Translations under genes and position numbers: made by a program | DNA from: a virus | Virus record (IMG/VR): IMGVR_UViG_3300046002_006532 | Location: 1 to 37,690 of that record | DNA length: 37,690 nucleotides | Direction: 5' to 3' (one strand) | Notes under the pieces: generated by a model | What the model saw: only the letters and a program-made list of their open reading frames with translations | The model's database searches: none | Told to the model about the DNA's origin: nothing | Shown here: in pieces, positions 25,201 through 32,521 of the stretch | Layout of the letters: every line of letters starts with the position of its first letter | Position numbering within the stretch: position 1 is the stretch's first letter

Positions 25201-26636
25201 TGAAAGACCTGCCAACCAATGTTAGAGTATGGGGTGAGAAAGATAATGTTAATGACTTTATGATGGCAGCCGATGTGTTAATGTTTAACTCAACTTGGGA
25301 ATGTAACCCATTAGTATTAAGAGAAGGAATATCTTATGGGTTAAAAATCTTATCAAGAAATTTACCACAATATATGGATATGTTTACACCGTATATTAAA
25401 CCAATTTATGGTGATATTTTTGATATGAAAAATCAACTTTTAGATTTAATTAATGATAATATTAATTATGGATTTCCATCATATGGGGTTAAAGAATTTG
25501 CTGAAAAAAATTACCAATTATATCAACAAATACTAAATCAACCTATAAAAAAACAAACAATGATTGACGAAGAAGTACAAGTACTCCAACATTTTGTTAA
25601 GGAACCCTTCTTAGAAATAAAAGGTAGTGGTGATAAAGATTATAATGTAAAATTCTTTGATGAAAATGGTGTTTGTCATTATGAGAACACAATAAAACCA
25701 AATCATTGGGTTAAATTAAGTCGTAGTTATTACACCAAATGGAGAGCAGTTGTGAGTAGAGATAATATTGTAATTTATGACAATACATTGGATTTAACTA
25801 ATAAGAGAGTTTATATCTCATTTGAGAGTAAATCATTAGGGGATTCAATTGCTTGGATTCCATATGTGTTAGAGTTTAAAAAGAAACATAATTGTAAAGT
25901 AATTGTGTCAACCTTTTGGAATCATTTGTTTGAAAATGAATATCCGGAGATTGAATTTGTGGTGCCCGGAGTTACAACACATAATCTTTATGCTATGTAC
26001 TCAATTGGGTGGTTTTATGATAAAAACAAAGAACCAATTTTACCAAACACAATACCTTTACAACAAACTATTACAAATATTTTAGGTTTAGATTTTGAAG
26101 AAATTAAACCTACAATACATAGTACCGTTAACACAAGACCTTATAAACAGAAATATATAACTATCGCAACCAATTCAACTGCGGGATGTAAATTTTGGAC
26201 AAGAGAAGGTTGGCAAGAACTAATTAACTATCTTCATAATTTAGGTTATAAAATTATTAATGTGTCAAAAGAAGATAACCCATTTTATAATGCAAATAAA
26301 ATTAAAAACACATCAATTCATCATACTATGAATGTGATTAATCATAGTGAATTCTTTATTGGTTTATCTAGTGGTTTATCTTGGTTAGCGTGGGGTTTAG
26401 GTAAAAAAGTTGTTATGATTTCTAACTTTACAAATGAAGACCATGAGTTTATACTTAATTGTACTAGAATTGTAAACCGTTCAGTTTGTAATGGATGTTG
26501 GAATAAACCTGAATTCACCTTTGATAAAGGGGATTGGAATTGGTGTCCCATCAATAAAGGGACTGAAAAACAATTTGAATGTCATACATCAATAACGCCG
26601 GAAATGGTTATTAAACAAATACAACATTTACTATAA
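22293..26636 (+). CDS. Five-domain glycan enzyme: FkbM methyltransferase, GT32-like, GT-A-like, GT4-like, BAHT-type heptosyltransferase
   Basis: The product is 1447 residues. Residues 1-200 are an FkbM-type methyltransferase with IEIGTSDFDTL (11-21) and VDYLKIDTEGHD (131-142). Residues 203-430 are GT32/OCH1-like: IPRVIHQTYK, ARADLFRYLLMYKVGGVYLD and the acidic DIK at 290-292. Residues about 438-700 form a GT-A-like domain with AFVDCDSIATPY (539-550). Residues about 731-1085 are GT4-like GT-B, with FLAPHLSTGGM, NVGLWTSGKNQGEGV and the ECNPLVLREG loop (1003-1012). Residues about 1100-1447 resemble the autotransporter O-heptosyltransferase (BAHT) family of TibC and Aah: YISFESKSLGDSIAWIPY, STAGCKFW, GLSSGLSWLAWGLG, then a Cys finger C1399-x2-C1402-x15-C1418-x11-C1430. 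It heads a seven-gene operon. Confidence 0.85.
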   Translation: MSLNIKHYDFIEIGTSDFDTLIETSNDKTVGISIEPIKYYINRLPDKQNIIKVQAALSTTDGEVDVYYIDDWKIEENNLPWWVRGSNSINNPHPFAIKELGEELYNSLVTIEKVPTISWKTLINTYNIGSVDYLKIDTEGHDHIIFRDFLDYCKEHSFPIPSKITLEYHDGVSNKIEIDKLVSELSDYQMIRHVSDITLIKPQIPRVIHQTYKTNDLPTEIIEVVQRLKDMNPTFDYKFYNNDDCVKFIKENYDEETLNLYLSINPNYGSARADLFRYLLMYKVGGVYLDIKSCTTKPLEEVLLPTDEYLLTHWEGLDWADELKYYFGEFQNWHIICKPNHPFLENVIEVVKDNIRNYIGGADKNSVLRVTGPIAYSKGILNLLNIHKTNRFDSPVREFLLENEIGLQYVSTPVHHHKIIEKSFSRKEPLILKNKVEKSYLLLATENYFDVAKMCIKSIREYSDLPIFLYLINSDKVINIKDVVTIMWDLDLVDDNSNRYIQEGENFYINRTNKTIYNILIQKPLITKDVLSKYTKTVAFVDCDSIATPYVDRIFDLYDNDKDYPYFVEGIYDYLHVGERGGAMTRDDMSTTLEYPACELFNVNQYVREKYRQTGYYVSNEKCVDFLSEWYQMCSHPEVLNNIPYYAAYNEETILNVLLWKKLIFDGLPYIYANGNLELIDNIYSNYNINEESLWVKIPNKKDGLLFIHGEKNILEMGKMISKIKNHHKEKIRVLFLAPHLSTGGMPSFLLKRIESLLEYYEDKTELFVVEYSNHSDHFVVQKNRIKELVPSSHFWTLGEDKNELKKIIEENYFDIIHLDEMIEAFDSHNKLSNNLINFIYKNDRTWRVVETCHNIMFQPDKEKIFHPDAYSFCSPFHKEVTFVNMPSYGELIEFPYTPTIILSKKSSKEKLGLDPNKTHIINVGLWTSGKNQGEGVEIARLVEGVYPELEFHFIGNQAPNFQNYWEPIMKDLPTNVRVWGEKDNVNDFMMAADVLMFNSTWECNPLVLREGISYGLKILSRNLPQYMDMFTPYIKPIYGDIFDMKNQLLDLINDNINYGFPSYGVKEFAEKNYQLYQQILNQPIKKQTMIDEEVQVLQHFVKEPFLEIKGSGDKDYNVKFFDENGVCHYENTIKPNHWVKLSRSYYTKWRAVVSRDNIVIYDNTLDLTNKRVYISFESKSLGDSIAWIPYVLEFKKKHNCKVIVSTFWNHLFENEYPEIEFVVPGVTTHNLYAMYSIGWFYDKNKEPILPNTIPLQQTITNILGLDFEEIKPTIHSTVNTRPYKQKYITIATNSTAGCKFWTREGWQELINYLHNLGYKIINVSKEDNPFYNANKIKNTSIHHTMNVINHSEFFIGLSSGLSWLAWGLGKKVVMISNFTNEDHEFILNCTRIVNRSVCNGCWNKPEFTFDKGDWNWCPINKGTEKQFECHTSITPEMVIKQIQHLL

Positions 26637-27313
26637 TGAACTTAACTAATTTTGATTGGGGATGGATGGAGCAAAGTGAAGAAGGTTTGTTTCATAAAGA
26701 ACAAATAACTCAAGAAACATTTATTGATAAAATATATGAAAAGTTTTTTGAAGTTTCTGAGGGTGATATTGTTTTAGATTTTGGGGCTAGTGTTGGACCA
26801 TTTACTTATAGTATTTTATCAAAAAAACCAAAACACGTATATTGTCTTGAACCGAGTGAATATGAATTTCCTACATTAGTTAATAACACTGTCGGTTATC
26901 CGGTTACACCAATATTGAAGGGTATCTCAAATACCAACACATATACTGACTGTAATGACATTTATGGGGGTTCAAAACAAATGGAAGGAATCACTTTTAA
27001 AAAACTTTGTGAGTTATACAATTTAAAAACCATAGATTTTTTAAAAACAGATTGTGAGGGTGGTGAATACGATATTTTTAATGATGAGAATTTTGAATTT
27101 ATTAAAAATAATGTTAAAAAAATTACAGGTGAATGGCATTTAGGTACACCAATTTTAAAAGAAAAATTTAAAAAATTTAGAGACACTTACTTACAATATT
27201 TTATAAATGTTGAGGTATACTCGATTGATGGTGTTAATGTAAAATGGAATTTAATGTCTGATAATTTTTTAGAACACTATACAGAAATAATAATACACAT
27301 ATATAACGTTTAA
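26636..27313 (+). CDS. FkbM-family SAM methyltransferase
   Basis: The product is 225 residues. VLDFGASVGPFTYSI (46-60) is the SAM-binding loop, VYCLEPSEYEF the acidic strand end, and TIDFLKTDCEGGEYDIF (about 132-148) the FkbM signature. Such enzymes O-methylate sugars or related hydroxyls. The start overlaps the stop of the five-domain gene by one base (TAATG), so the two are translationally coupled. It is a second FkbM domain in the operon, distinct from the N-terminal domain of its neighbour, which suggests two different methylation positions. The acceptor is unknown. Confidence 0.85.
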   Translation: MNLTNFDWGWMEQSEEGLFHKEQITQETFIDKIYEKFFEVSEGDIVLDFGASVGPFTYSILSKKPKHVYCLEPSEYEFPTLVNNTVGYPVTPILKGISNTNTYTDCNDIYGGSKQMEGITFKKLCELYNLKTIDFLKTDCEGGEYDIFNDENFEFIKNNVKKITGEWHLGTPILKEKFKKFRDTYLQYFINVEVYSIDGVNVKWNLMSDNFLEHYTEIIIHIYNV

Positions 27314-27317
27314 TTAA

Positions 27318-28136
27318 ATGAAACAAATATTTTTTAACTCTTCCCTACCCAGAAGTGGAAGTACATTAATTCAGAATTTATTAGCTCAAAATCCTGAAAT
27401 TTACTCAACACCAACATCAGGGTTGGTGGATTTTGTAATCGCCTGTAAAAACAATTACAATCACTCTCAAGCATTTCAAGCACAAAATCAAGATGAAATG
27501 ACCAAAGCGTTTGTTGATTTTTGTCAAGATGGTATGCAAGGTTATTTTAAAAGACTTACTGACAAACCAATCGTAATAGATAAAAGTAGAGAATGGGGTA
27601 TCAATTATAGTTTATTGGAAATGATAAATCCAAACCCAAAAATTATTTGTATGGTTAGAGATGTTAGAGCGGTCTATAGTTCAATGGAAAAGAATTTTAG
27701 AAAAAATCCTCATAGGGAAAACGGGATTCAAAGACCGGCAGAATTAATTGGTACGACATTAAATAAACGTATTGATATTTGGGCGGGTGGAGTACCTGTT
27801 GGAACTTCTATTGATAGATTATTAGATATTATACAACAAGGAATTGACGATAAAATGTTATTTATTCGTTACGAAGATTTAATGAGTAATCCTGAACAAG
27901 AAATGTCGAGAATATACGAATATTTGGGTGTACCGAATTATGATGGGCATGATTTTGAGAACATATCACAATTAACTCATGAAGATGATAGGGTACATGG
28001 GATATATGGTGACCATAAGTTAAGACCAAAATTTGAAAAAAAACCGGATGACTATATGGAAGTTTTAGGTTATGAACTATCAATGAATATTAAGAATCAT
28101 TACAAATGGTTTTATGACTATTTTGGTTATGTATAA
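27318..28136 (+). CDS. PAPS-dependent sulfotransferase
   Basis: The product is 272 residues. The N-terminal SSLPRSGSTLIQNLL holds the phosphosulfate loop (PRSGS, 11-15). CMVRDVRAVYSSMEK (111-125) is the 3'-phosphate-binding segment with Arg114 and a Ser near 121-122. MLFIRYEDLMSNPEQEM (about residue 175 on) and YLGVPNYDGHDF are typical of the Sulfotransfer families. It transfers sulfate from PAPS to a hydroxyl or amine, with carbohydrate or Tyr as common acceptors. It starts 4 bases after the FkbM gene and is followed by APS kinase, which makes PAPS. Given the surrounding transferases, glycan O-sulfation is the simplest reading. A tyrosylprotein or small-molecule acceptor cannot be excluded. 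Confidence 0.88.
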   Translation: MKQIFFNSSLPRSGSTLIQNLLAQNPEIYSTPTSGLVDFVIACKNNYNHSQAFQAQNQDEMTKAFVDFCQDGMQGYFKRLTDKPIVIDKSREWGINYSLLEMINPNPKIICMVRDVRAVYSSMEKNFRKNPHRENGIQRPAELIGTTLNKRIDIWAGGVPVGTSIDRLLDIIQQGIDDKMLFIRYEDLMSNPEQEMSRIYEYLGVPNYDGHDFENISQLTHEDDRVHGIYGDHKLRPKFEKKPDDYMEVLGYELSMNIKNHYKWFYDYFGYV

Positions 28137-28155
28137 AATTTTAAAAAAATAAAGA

Positions 28156-28608
28156 ATGGCAATATATTGGTTTACAGGTCAACCAGGCGCTGGTAAGACC
28201 ACATTAGCAAAACACGTTAAAGATTATCTACAACCAAGTAATGTTATATTAGTAGATGGTGATGACATTAGAGATGTCTTCCAAAATAAAGATTACTCTG
28301 AAATAGGGAGAAGAAAAAATATTGAGAAAGCTCAAGACATTTCATTATTTTTAGATTCAAAAGGATTTGATGTGATAGTCTCATTAGTTTCACCTTATAA
28401 AGACCAACGAGATGAATTTAAAAACAATCATAACGTATTAGAATTTTACATTCATACTGAAGATGTTAGAGGTAGAGAAGATTATCATGTATCAAACTAT
28501 GAACCACCTACTGAGAATTTTGTGGACATTAATACGACAAATGTTATTGAACAAAAATCTGTTGGGGAAATAATAAACAAAATTATTGAATTTAAAACAA
28601 ATGGGTAA
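28156..28608 (+). CDS. cysC: Adenylylsulfate (APS) kinase, CysC-like
   Basis: The product is 150 residues. WFTGQPGAGKTTLAKHV holds the P-loop (8-15), VILVDGDDIRDVF (30-42) the APS-binding and Walker-B-like segment, and GRRKNIEKAQDISL (51-64) the family Arg/Asn motif. YHVSNYEPPTENFVDINT matches the C-terminal CysC pattern. Cellular CysC is about 200 residues, so this is a compact version that keeps the core motifs. It phosphorylates APS to PAPS, the sulfate donor for the preceding sulfotransferase. Its last codons overlap the start of the nucleotidyltransferase gene. An alternative is another gluconate- or shikimate-type kinase, but DGDDIRD and the downstream motifs favour CysC. Confidence 0.85.
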   Translation: MAIYWFTGQPGAGKTTLAKHVKDYLQPSNVILVDGDDIRDVFQNKDYSEIGRRKNIEKAQDISLFLDSKGFDVIVSLVSPYKDQRDEFKNNHNVLEFYIHTEDVRGREDYHVSNYEPPTENFVDINTTNVIEQKSVGEIINKIIEFKTNG

Positions 28609-29011
28609 TTGGGAAAGAAAAACACACGTACAAGCAGCATTTGCTTCATCATCATCAAATAAAAAATATTCAATGTTTGTGGGTAGATGGCAACCGTGGC
28701 ATCATGGTCATAGAGCATTAATTGACCAACAATTGGATAGAGGTAAAAATATTTTACTATGCGTTAGAGATGTTGAAATTGATGATAAAAATCCATTTTC
28801 AACAGAATGGGTTATTGAAAACTTAAATAAAGAATTAAAAGACCTAATTGACGAAGGAAGATTAGTAATTCAGGTAATTCCGGATATAGAAAGTGTTAAC
28901 ATTGGTAGAGGTGTCGGATATGATGTTTATGAACATTTTCCACCTGACGATATTAAAAACATTTCCGCAACAAAAATTAGAGAACAAATGAAAAAAGACG
29001 GTAAACTATAA
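28601..29011 (+). CDS. HxGH nucleotidyltransferase, possible minimal ATP-sulfurylase-like or cytidylyltransferase-like enzyme
   Basis: The product is 136 residues from ATG 28601, which overlaps the CysC stop (ATGGGTAA). A TTG at 28586 would add five residues and is less likely. MFVGRWQPWHHGHRALID carries the nucleotide-binding H-x-G-H (residues 34-37 region, HHGH) and NISATKIREQM (120-130) carries the second signature (I-S-x-T-x-I-R). This is the fold shared by cytidylyltransferases, NMN adenylyltransferases and the catalytic domain of ATP sulfurylase. Operon position after APS kinase makes sulfate adenylylation attractive, but a 136-residue protein lacks the PUA-like domain of known ATP sulfurylases. 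Activation of a sugar phosphate is an equal alternative. Confidence 0.8.
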   Translation: MGNWERKTHVQAAFASSSSNKKYSMFVGRWQPWHHGHRALIDQQLDRGKNILLCVRDVEIDDKNPFSTEWVIENLNKELKDLIDEGRLVIQVIPDIESVNIGRGVGYDVYEHFPPDDIKNISATKIREQMKKDGKL

Positions 29012-29226
29012 TGGTAGAAATAAAACGACACATAGGTAAAGCCGTTAGTTATAGAATGCTAGGTTCAATACAAACCTGTTTAATATCATACGCATTTACA
29101 GGGAATTTTTGGGTTTCAGGTAGTATAGGGTTAACAGAGTTATGTATAAAACCATTAATATATTTCCTACACGAAAGAGTGTGGTATAAATGGATAAAAT
29201 TTGGATTAAAAAAAAATAAAGAATAA
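29011..29226 (+). CDS. DUF2061 small membrane protein
   Basis: The product is 71 residues. HIGKAVSYRMLGSIQTCLIS, then FTGNFWVSGSIGLTELCIKP and LIYFLHERVWYKWI match the DUF2061 pattern (A.S.R.LG, ITG, IG..E...K...Y..HE..W). It has two predicted membrane segments (about 14-30 and 34-55). From knowledge of the family, DUF2061 is found beside or fused to APS kinase in bacteria and is suspected to act in sulfate uptake or activation. It starts at the stop of the nucleotidyltransferase (TAATG overlap). It strengthens the case for a sulfation cassette. Its molecular role is not known. Confidence 0.88.
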   Translation: MVEIKRHIGKAVSYRMLGSIQTCLISYAFTGNFWVSGSIGLTELCIKPLIYFLHERVWYKWIKFGLKKNKE

Positions 29227-29227
29227 T

Positions 29228-30103
29228 ATGAATGTAATTTTTCAAATAGATGGTGGACTAGGTAAAAGTATCTTGGGAACCGCAGTATTAAAAGCAATAA
29301 AAAAACAATACAGTAAGGCAAATATAATTGTAGTTACTAGTTATCCGGACGTTTTTGTTAACAACCCAAATGTTAACAAAGTTTTGACTCACGAAACAAT
29401 AAGTGGTGTGTATGAAAAATACATTCTAAATAAAGATGCAAAAGTGTTTGTATCTGACCCATATGCAACTTCTGATTATATCACTGAAGAAAAACATCTA
29501 ATTCAATTATGGTGTGAAATGTATGGTCTAAATTACAACGGTGAAAAACCTGAATTATTTATTAGTAAAGCCGAAAGACAATACTTTGAAGGGTTCTATA
29601 AGTTAGATAAACCAATTATGGTTATTCAACCTCATGGGGGAGCATTTAATCAACCATTAAAATATAGTTGGACAAGAGATATCCCTCAACCAATTATGCA
29701 AGACATTATAAATCATTTTGCAAATGATTATGCTATCTTACATGTTAAACGAGAAGACCAAATTATTTATGAAAATACGTTTCAAGCGTTAGATTCATTT
29801 AGAAGTATTGCAGTATTATTGAGTATGTCAACAAAAAGATTGTTAATTGATAGTAGTGTGATGCACATCGCAACTGCGTTAAATTTACCATCAGTGGTGA
29901 CTTGGGTTGGGACAAATCCAAAAATGTTTGGTTATGATATTCATAATAATATTGTGGCTAATGAACCAACCAAAACACCTGATTTAAATCACCCACATTA
30001 TTCTAAATATCTATTATTCCAAGATATTAGCTCCATACCTTATAACGACCTGTATGAAGTTTTTGATACTCAAAAAATTATAGATGCAATTAATAAACAA
30101 TAA
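29228..30103 (+). CDS. GT9-like glycosyltransferase (heptosyltransferase-like GT-B)
   Basis: The product is 291 residues. It opens NVIFQIDGGLGKSILGTAVL, the GD-type loop of GT9 enzymes, followed by NIIVVTSYPDVFVNNPNVNKV. The C-terminal half has PIMVIQPHGGAF, then LHVKREDQ, then KRLLIDSSVMHIATALNLPSVVTWVGTN as the donor site (bases about 29847-29920). GT9 members transfer ADP-heptose or related sugars. It resembles a free-standing relative of the last domain of the five-domain enzyme, but without the Cys finger. It is the last gene of the plus-strand operon, 1 base after DUF2061, and is closed by a terminator. Donor and acceptor are unknown. Confidence 0.78.
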   Translation: MNVIFQIDGGLGKSILGTAVLKAIKKQYSKANIIVVTSYPDVFVNNPNVNKVLTHETISGVYEKYILNKDAKVFVSDPYATSDYITEEKHLIQLWCEMYGLNYNGEKPELFISKAERQYFEGFYKLDKPIMVIQPHGGAFNQPLKYSWTRDIPQPIMQDIINHFANDYAILHVKREDQIIYENTFQALDSFRSIAVLLSMSTKRLLIDSSVMHIATALNLPSVVTWVGTNPKMFGYDIHNNIVANEPTKTPDLNHPHYSKYLLFQDISSIPYNDLYEVFDTQKIIDAINKQ

Positions 30104-30131
30104 CAAAAAACCCTCATATGAGGGTTTTTTT
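30104..30131. terminator. Bidirectional rho-independent terminator
   Basis: CCCTCATATGAGGG (30111-30124) is a perfect palindrome with an A-run to its left and a T-run to its right. It terminates the plus-strand operon ending at 30103 and the minus-strand pair ending at 30130. Confidence 0.9.
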
Positions 30132-31464
30132 AATTTAAATTAAGTTCGTTTTTTTTAATAATCCAATATCCATTGTCAAATATTTTTGCGTTAGGTATGT
30201 TAACATTTTCATAACAATTACCTCCAATATACCCATCATCTTTAATTTTATCATAATATTGATTAATTAAAGGTAATATATCTTCGTTTTTTCTATTATT
30301 AATAAATAAAAATGAAATGTCATTAAAATTATCAACCACATCTTCAGGTTTTTTTTCAATATGAGATATATTTTTAAAGTGATAGGTATTACTGTGAAAC
30401 CCAATTCTAACATCTTCCCAAGTAACTTCGTTATTAACATTAAATTCATCTTCTCCAAATAAAGGGTCTATTGAATAGATATTAGTAAATAACCCACAAC
30501 TACCAAAAAAGAAAGTTAATTCCCCAAGATGAGGATAAAGTTCAATCATGGTCTCATTTTCACCTAACTGAGTTAAAAGAAATCCTAATAAACCGGAAAT
30601 CCCAAAAAAATTAGATTTATTAAATTTTTGTATTCCAAATTTTGGTTTATCTAAAACCATTTCAAAATATCTATCAGTAATGTCTTTAGGCTGTTTTAAA
30701 TAATTTACAATTTTTTTATTTAAAACATTTCCATCTTGGTCAAATGAAAGCCCCACACGTCCGCTATTTTCTCTAAATTCATTATAGTAGGTATCAGAAT
30801 CCGCATTTTCAGGATTAAAACCATCACTTATTTGTTTAAATAAATTATTTTTTAAAGTGAAAGAATTATGAGTATTATAAAATTGTTCTAAATAAAGGTC
30901 CGAGGCATATTTGATTGGATAATATTCGTCTGACATAGTTTTTATCGTCTCTCGTGTTGCAATATAAGCATGAGCTCCATTGTAATTTGTATTAAATCTT
31001 GGGATTACTAAATGTTTCCCCACATTAATCCCCGTTTGTCCTCCGGTTTTCTTACCTAAATGAATTAAATCCCAATCATATTGTTGGATTTCATTAAATA
31101 TACTTTCATATTGTGGTGTAAAACTCCCATTCTCTAAAACAGGGTTTGTTAGATAAACATCGTCCTCTAAAAACAATGCGGTCTCAACACCATCTATTAA
31201 GGCTTGTTCCCATGCCTTTTTATGTGATAATGCACAAGCAAAAACACCCATAGTTACTTTACCCCAAGGGTCTAAAAATGATTTATTCAGTTTTTTTTCA
31301 GTAATCAATTGTTCAACAGATAATAACTTACCGTCAACAGCTTCAATAAATGTCAAATCAAGACCCGGAAGAGTTTTAATAAGTGCTTCTTTTCTATCGG
31401 GTCTACGCTTTAAATTAATCACATATATTTTATCAAAACCTAATGTTGATGTTTTATTAATCAT
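30130..31464 (-). CDS. GT25 glycosyltransferase fused to a methyltransferase-like domain
   Basis: The product is 444 residues. Residues 1-250 are GT25 (LPS/collagen-type galactosyltransferase family): FDKIYVINLKRRPDRKEAL, LTFIEAVDG, GVFACALSHKKAW and the metal site ALFLEDDVYL (99-102). Residues about 265-444 have a class-I-methyltransferase-like strand order (MIELYPHLGELTFFFGS, NIYSIDPLF, ISFLFINNRKNEDILPLINQ, DGYIGGNCYEN) but no clean glycine loop, so activity there is uncertain. The start overlaps the stop of the upstream gene (ATGA). It is transcribed toward the terminator shared with the plus-strand operon. GT25 enzymes act on LPS or, in eukaryotes, hydroxylysine of collagen. The nearby fibre has a collagen-like part, but this link is speculative. 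Confidence 0.78.
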   Translation of the reverse strand: MINKTSTLGFDKIYVINLKRRPDRKEALIKTLPGLDLTFIEAVDGKLLSVEQLITEKKLNKSFLDPWGKVTMGVFACALSHKKAWEQALIDGVETALFLEDDVYLTNPVLENGSFTPQYESIFNEIQQYDWDLIHLGKKTGGQTGINVGKHLVIPRFNTNYNGAHAYIATRETIKTMSDEYYPIKYASDLYLEQFYNTHNSFTLKNNLFKQISDGFNPENADSDTYYNEFRENSGRVGLSFDQDGNVLNKKIVNYLKQPKDITDRYFEMVLDKPKFGIQKFNKSNFFGISGLLGFLLTQLGENETMIELYPHLGELTFFFGSCGLFTNIYSIDPLFGEDEFNVNNEVTWEDVRIGFHSNTYHFKNISHIEKKPEDVVDNFNDISFLFINNRKNEDILPLINQYYDKIKDDGYIGGNCYENVNIPNAKIFDNGYWIIKKNELNLN

Positions 31465-32495
31465 AATGAATTAAGGAATTTTTTATATTGTTCATAATTA
31501 TTTTCATTATTTAATTCTTTAATATCCTCTAATGAGGTTTTTAATATGTCTTTCATATCATCTATTGAAGTTTTATTAATTACTTCCAACATATTAGACA
31601 TTGAATCTACTTTATCATTAACAATAAATGGATATGATTTAAAAAATTGCGATGTTCCCGAACTTTTACTTATTAAGGGAACAGACCCATTTAACAAACT
31701 AAAAAAGGTATAATAATCGTATGTGTCATAAAGAGACAGATTAGAATATATATAATTTTCTTTAAAAAATTTCTCATCATTTTTTAATCGACCATTAAAT
31801 TTAATTCTATTATTTTTTGAAGTTAAATGATTTACAATCATCTCATTTAAAATATCATCTCTCCCATGCGTTCCATACATATTCAAAACATATTTGGGGT
31901 TAAACTCAATTAGATTTAATAAATCAAACATCCCCGATTGGTTTGATGGGTATCCGTTAAAACCTATATTTTTATTGGGAATTAAATTATTAAAATTTAT
32001 ATTGATTTGGTCTTTATCCCCTAAAGGTGGTGAAATAACTGAAAATGGTTTAGGGTTATTAAGTTTGTAGTATTTTTGAAATAAATTAACATCGTTGTCG
32101 TTAAAAAAGACAAATCCATCGGCACAATTTTCATATAAAAATAATTGTCGATTAATAGGGAGACCATTAAAATTATTAATCATTCCTTTAATATTAAACT
32201 CAATAAATTCATCATTAAGTTCTTTATTATGGTGTGGAATCGTATCAATTATGAATATTTTAGGTATTTGGATTTCATTGAAGAACTCTTTATAAAACTC
32301 AACACTGCTAACTTTATAATCCATAAAGATTAACGCATGAGTATAAGTTTTATTTATTTCATAAGTAATATTTGGAGAAATAAAATTGTAAGTATCATCT
32401 TGGGATATAGATAGAGAATTTAAAATTTTATTAATGGTAATCATTTCATTAATATATCCCTTATTTTGGTAATTGGTTATGGCACATAACTTCAT
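31461..32495 (-). CDS. Probable GT-B glycosyltransferase, divergent
   Basis: The product is 344 residues. The N-terminal half has alternating strands (MKLCAITNYQNKGYINEM, THALIFMDYKV, IPKIFIIDTIPHH). The C-terminal half shows a GT4-like donor-domain order: NIGFNGYPSNQSGMFDLLNL, YVLNMYGTHGRDD, RIKFNGRLKNDEKFFKENYI, NLSLYDTYDYYTFFSLLNGSVPLISKSSG. The conserved Glu of classical GT4 (E-x7-E) is not evident, so it is a distant member. It is the first gene of the two-gene minus-strand unit, with a TATTTAT element 19 nt upstream. Substrates are unknown. Confidence 0.65.
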   Translation of the reverse strand: MKLCAITNYQNKGYINEMITINKILNSLSISQDDTYNFISPNITYEINKTYTHALIFMDYKVSSVEFYKEFFNEIQIPKIFIIDTIPHHNKELNDEFIEFNIKGMINNFNGLPINRQLFLYENCADGFVFFNDNDVNLFQKYYKLNNPKPFSVISPPLGDKDQININFNNLIPNKNIGFNGYPSNQSGMFDLLNLIEFNPKYVLNMYGTHGRDDILNEMIVNHLTSKNNRIKFNGRLKNDEKFFKENYIYSNLSLYDTYDYYTFFSLLNGSVPLISKSSGTSQFFKSYPFIVNDKVDSMSNMLEVINKTSIDDMKDILKTSLEDIKELNNENNYEQYKKFLNSL

Positions 32496-32514
32496 TATTT
32501 TTTTTTATATAAAC

Positions 32515-32521
32515 ATAAATA
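32515..32521 (-). promoter_or_regulatory. TATTTAT element upstream of the 31461-32495 glycosyltransferase
   Basis: The minus strand reads CTTATTTATGTTTATATA. The core ends 19 nt before the ATG at 32495, just after the fibre gene's terminator. Confidence 0.42.

Noticed and set aside
28586-28600. TTG start for the nucleotidyltransferase
   Set aside because: ATG 28601 overlaps the APS kinase stop in a typical coupled arrangement and needs no rare start codon.
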